A stretch of 21,531 bases of DNA from a virus, in IMG/VR virus record IMGVR_UViG_3300042374_000342, positions 1-21,531 of that record; one strand, given 5' to 3'. The translations under genes were made by a program, and so were the position numbers. Position 1 is the first letter of the stretch, and each line of letters starts with the position of its first letter. This document shows positions 21,395-21,531 of the stretch, piece after piece. Under the pieces are notes generated by a model. The model worked only from the letters and a program-made list of their open reading frames with translations, ran no database searches and was not told the origin of the DNA.

Positions 21395-21531
21395 TTATGC
21401 GTTAAAACTTGCTCCAGTTGGTAAGATGTTGAAATCTATTACGATAAATTCCGCTGTCTTAGCCGGTTGTAAGAAAATTTGTCCTGCTAATATGTTTCTA
21501 TCAATTACATCAGGTGTGTTGTTACTTTCAT
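21395..21531 (-). CDS. gp18: Tail sheath protein, C-terminal 44 residues
   Basis: Only the end of the gene is in the window. The frame reads SNNTPDVIDRNILAGQIFLQPAKTAEFIVIDFNILPTGASF and stops at TAA 21395-21397. The pattern PxVIDRN...GxIFLQPAKTAEFIVIDFxIxxTGAxF is the classic C-terminus of contractile tail sheath proteins, including T4 gp18, where this domain meets the tube and the neighbouring sheath subunit. Immediate adjacency to the tail tube gene supports the call. No terminator is visible between the two genes, so read-through into the tube gene is likely in addition to the tube gene's own promoter. Confidence 0.9.
   Translation of the reverse strand, partial: ESNNTPDVIDRNILAGQIFLQPAKTAEFIVIDFNILPTGASFNA

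Noticed and set aside
1-21531. CRISPR arrays, insertion sequences or toxin-antitoxin pairs
   Set aside because: No regularly spaced direct repeats, transposase motifs or terminal inverted repeats were seen.

Overview
The window looks like a stretch of a contractile-tailed (T4-like, myovirus-type) phage genome that infects a member of the Bacteroidota. The phage assignment rests on tail sheath, tail tube, gp26/gp51-like, tape-measure, LysM/gp53-like and hub-like baseplate genes in a row, followed by an endolysin and a subtilase. The host inference rests on two promoters of the Bacteroidota housekeeping type (TTTG-N20-TAnnTTTG) and on a secreted nuclease whose signal peptide ends in the SFGQ style common in that phylum. 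The DNA is AT-rich, and every gene I can support lies on the minus strand, so the biological reading order is from right to left.

Right part (21531 to 19749): C-terminus of the tail sheath, tail tube, a gp26-like baseplate protein, and an overlapping gp51-like ORF. The gp51-like ORF lacks a convincing start of its own and lies in the +1/-2 frame at a run of seven T, so a programmed frameshift is likely. Middle part (19698 to 11094): a tightly packed late operon with a small unknown protein, the tape measure, a 912-residue tail/baseplate protein with three internal repeats, a LysM/gp53-like protein, a 770-residue hub-like protein and a small unknown protein.

Next comes a complete one-piece tmRNA (10675-11060) with a G3-U70 alanine identity pair and a predicted tag GAYDYAVAA. 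It is followed by a terminator whose DNA overlaps the promoter of a short, divergent family-A DNA polymerase. Left part (9293 to 1): a secreted DNA/RNA non-specific endonuclease, translationally coupled to a 2136-residue multidomain protein (possible TraB/TIKI-like domain, ParB/sulfiredoxin-like DGHHRW motif, hydrophobic segment), then a small unknown protein, a GH19-type endolysin, and the N-terminal part of a subtilisin-like protease cut by the window edge.

Regulation is the most striking part. An octamer TATTTAT(A/T), read in the direction of transcription and without a visible -35 box, sits before seven transcription units, including 6 nt before the mature 5' end of the tmRNA. I propose it as a phage-specific late promoter, analogous in design to the T4 late promoter but of different sequence. 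Only the tmRNA and the polymerase also carry host-type promoters, which suggests an early class. At 2216-2271 the late promoter lies in the loop of an inverted repeat that would hide the ribosome binding site only on read-through transcripts, as known for T4 gene e. No stretch of more than 300 bases lacks a gene or RNA.
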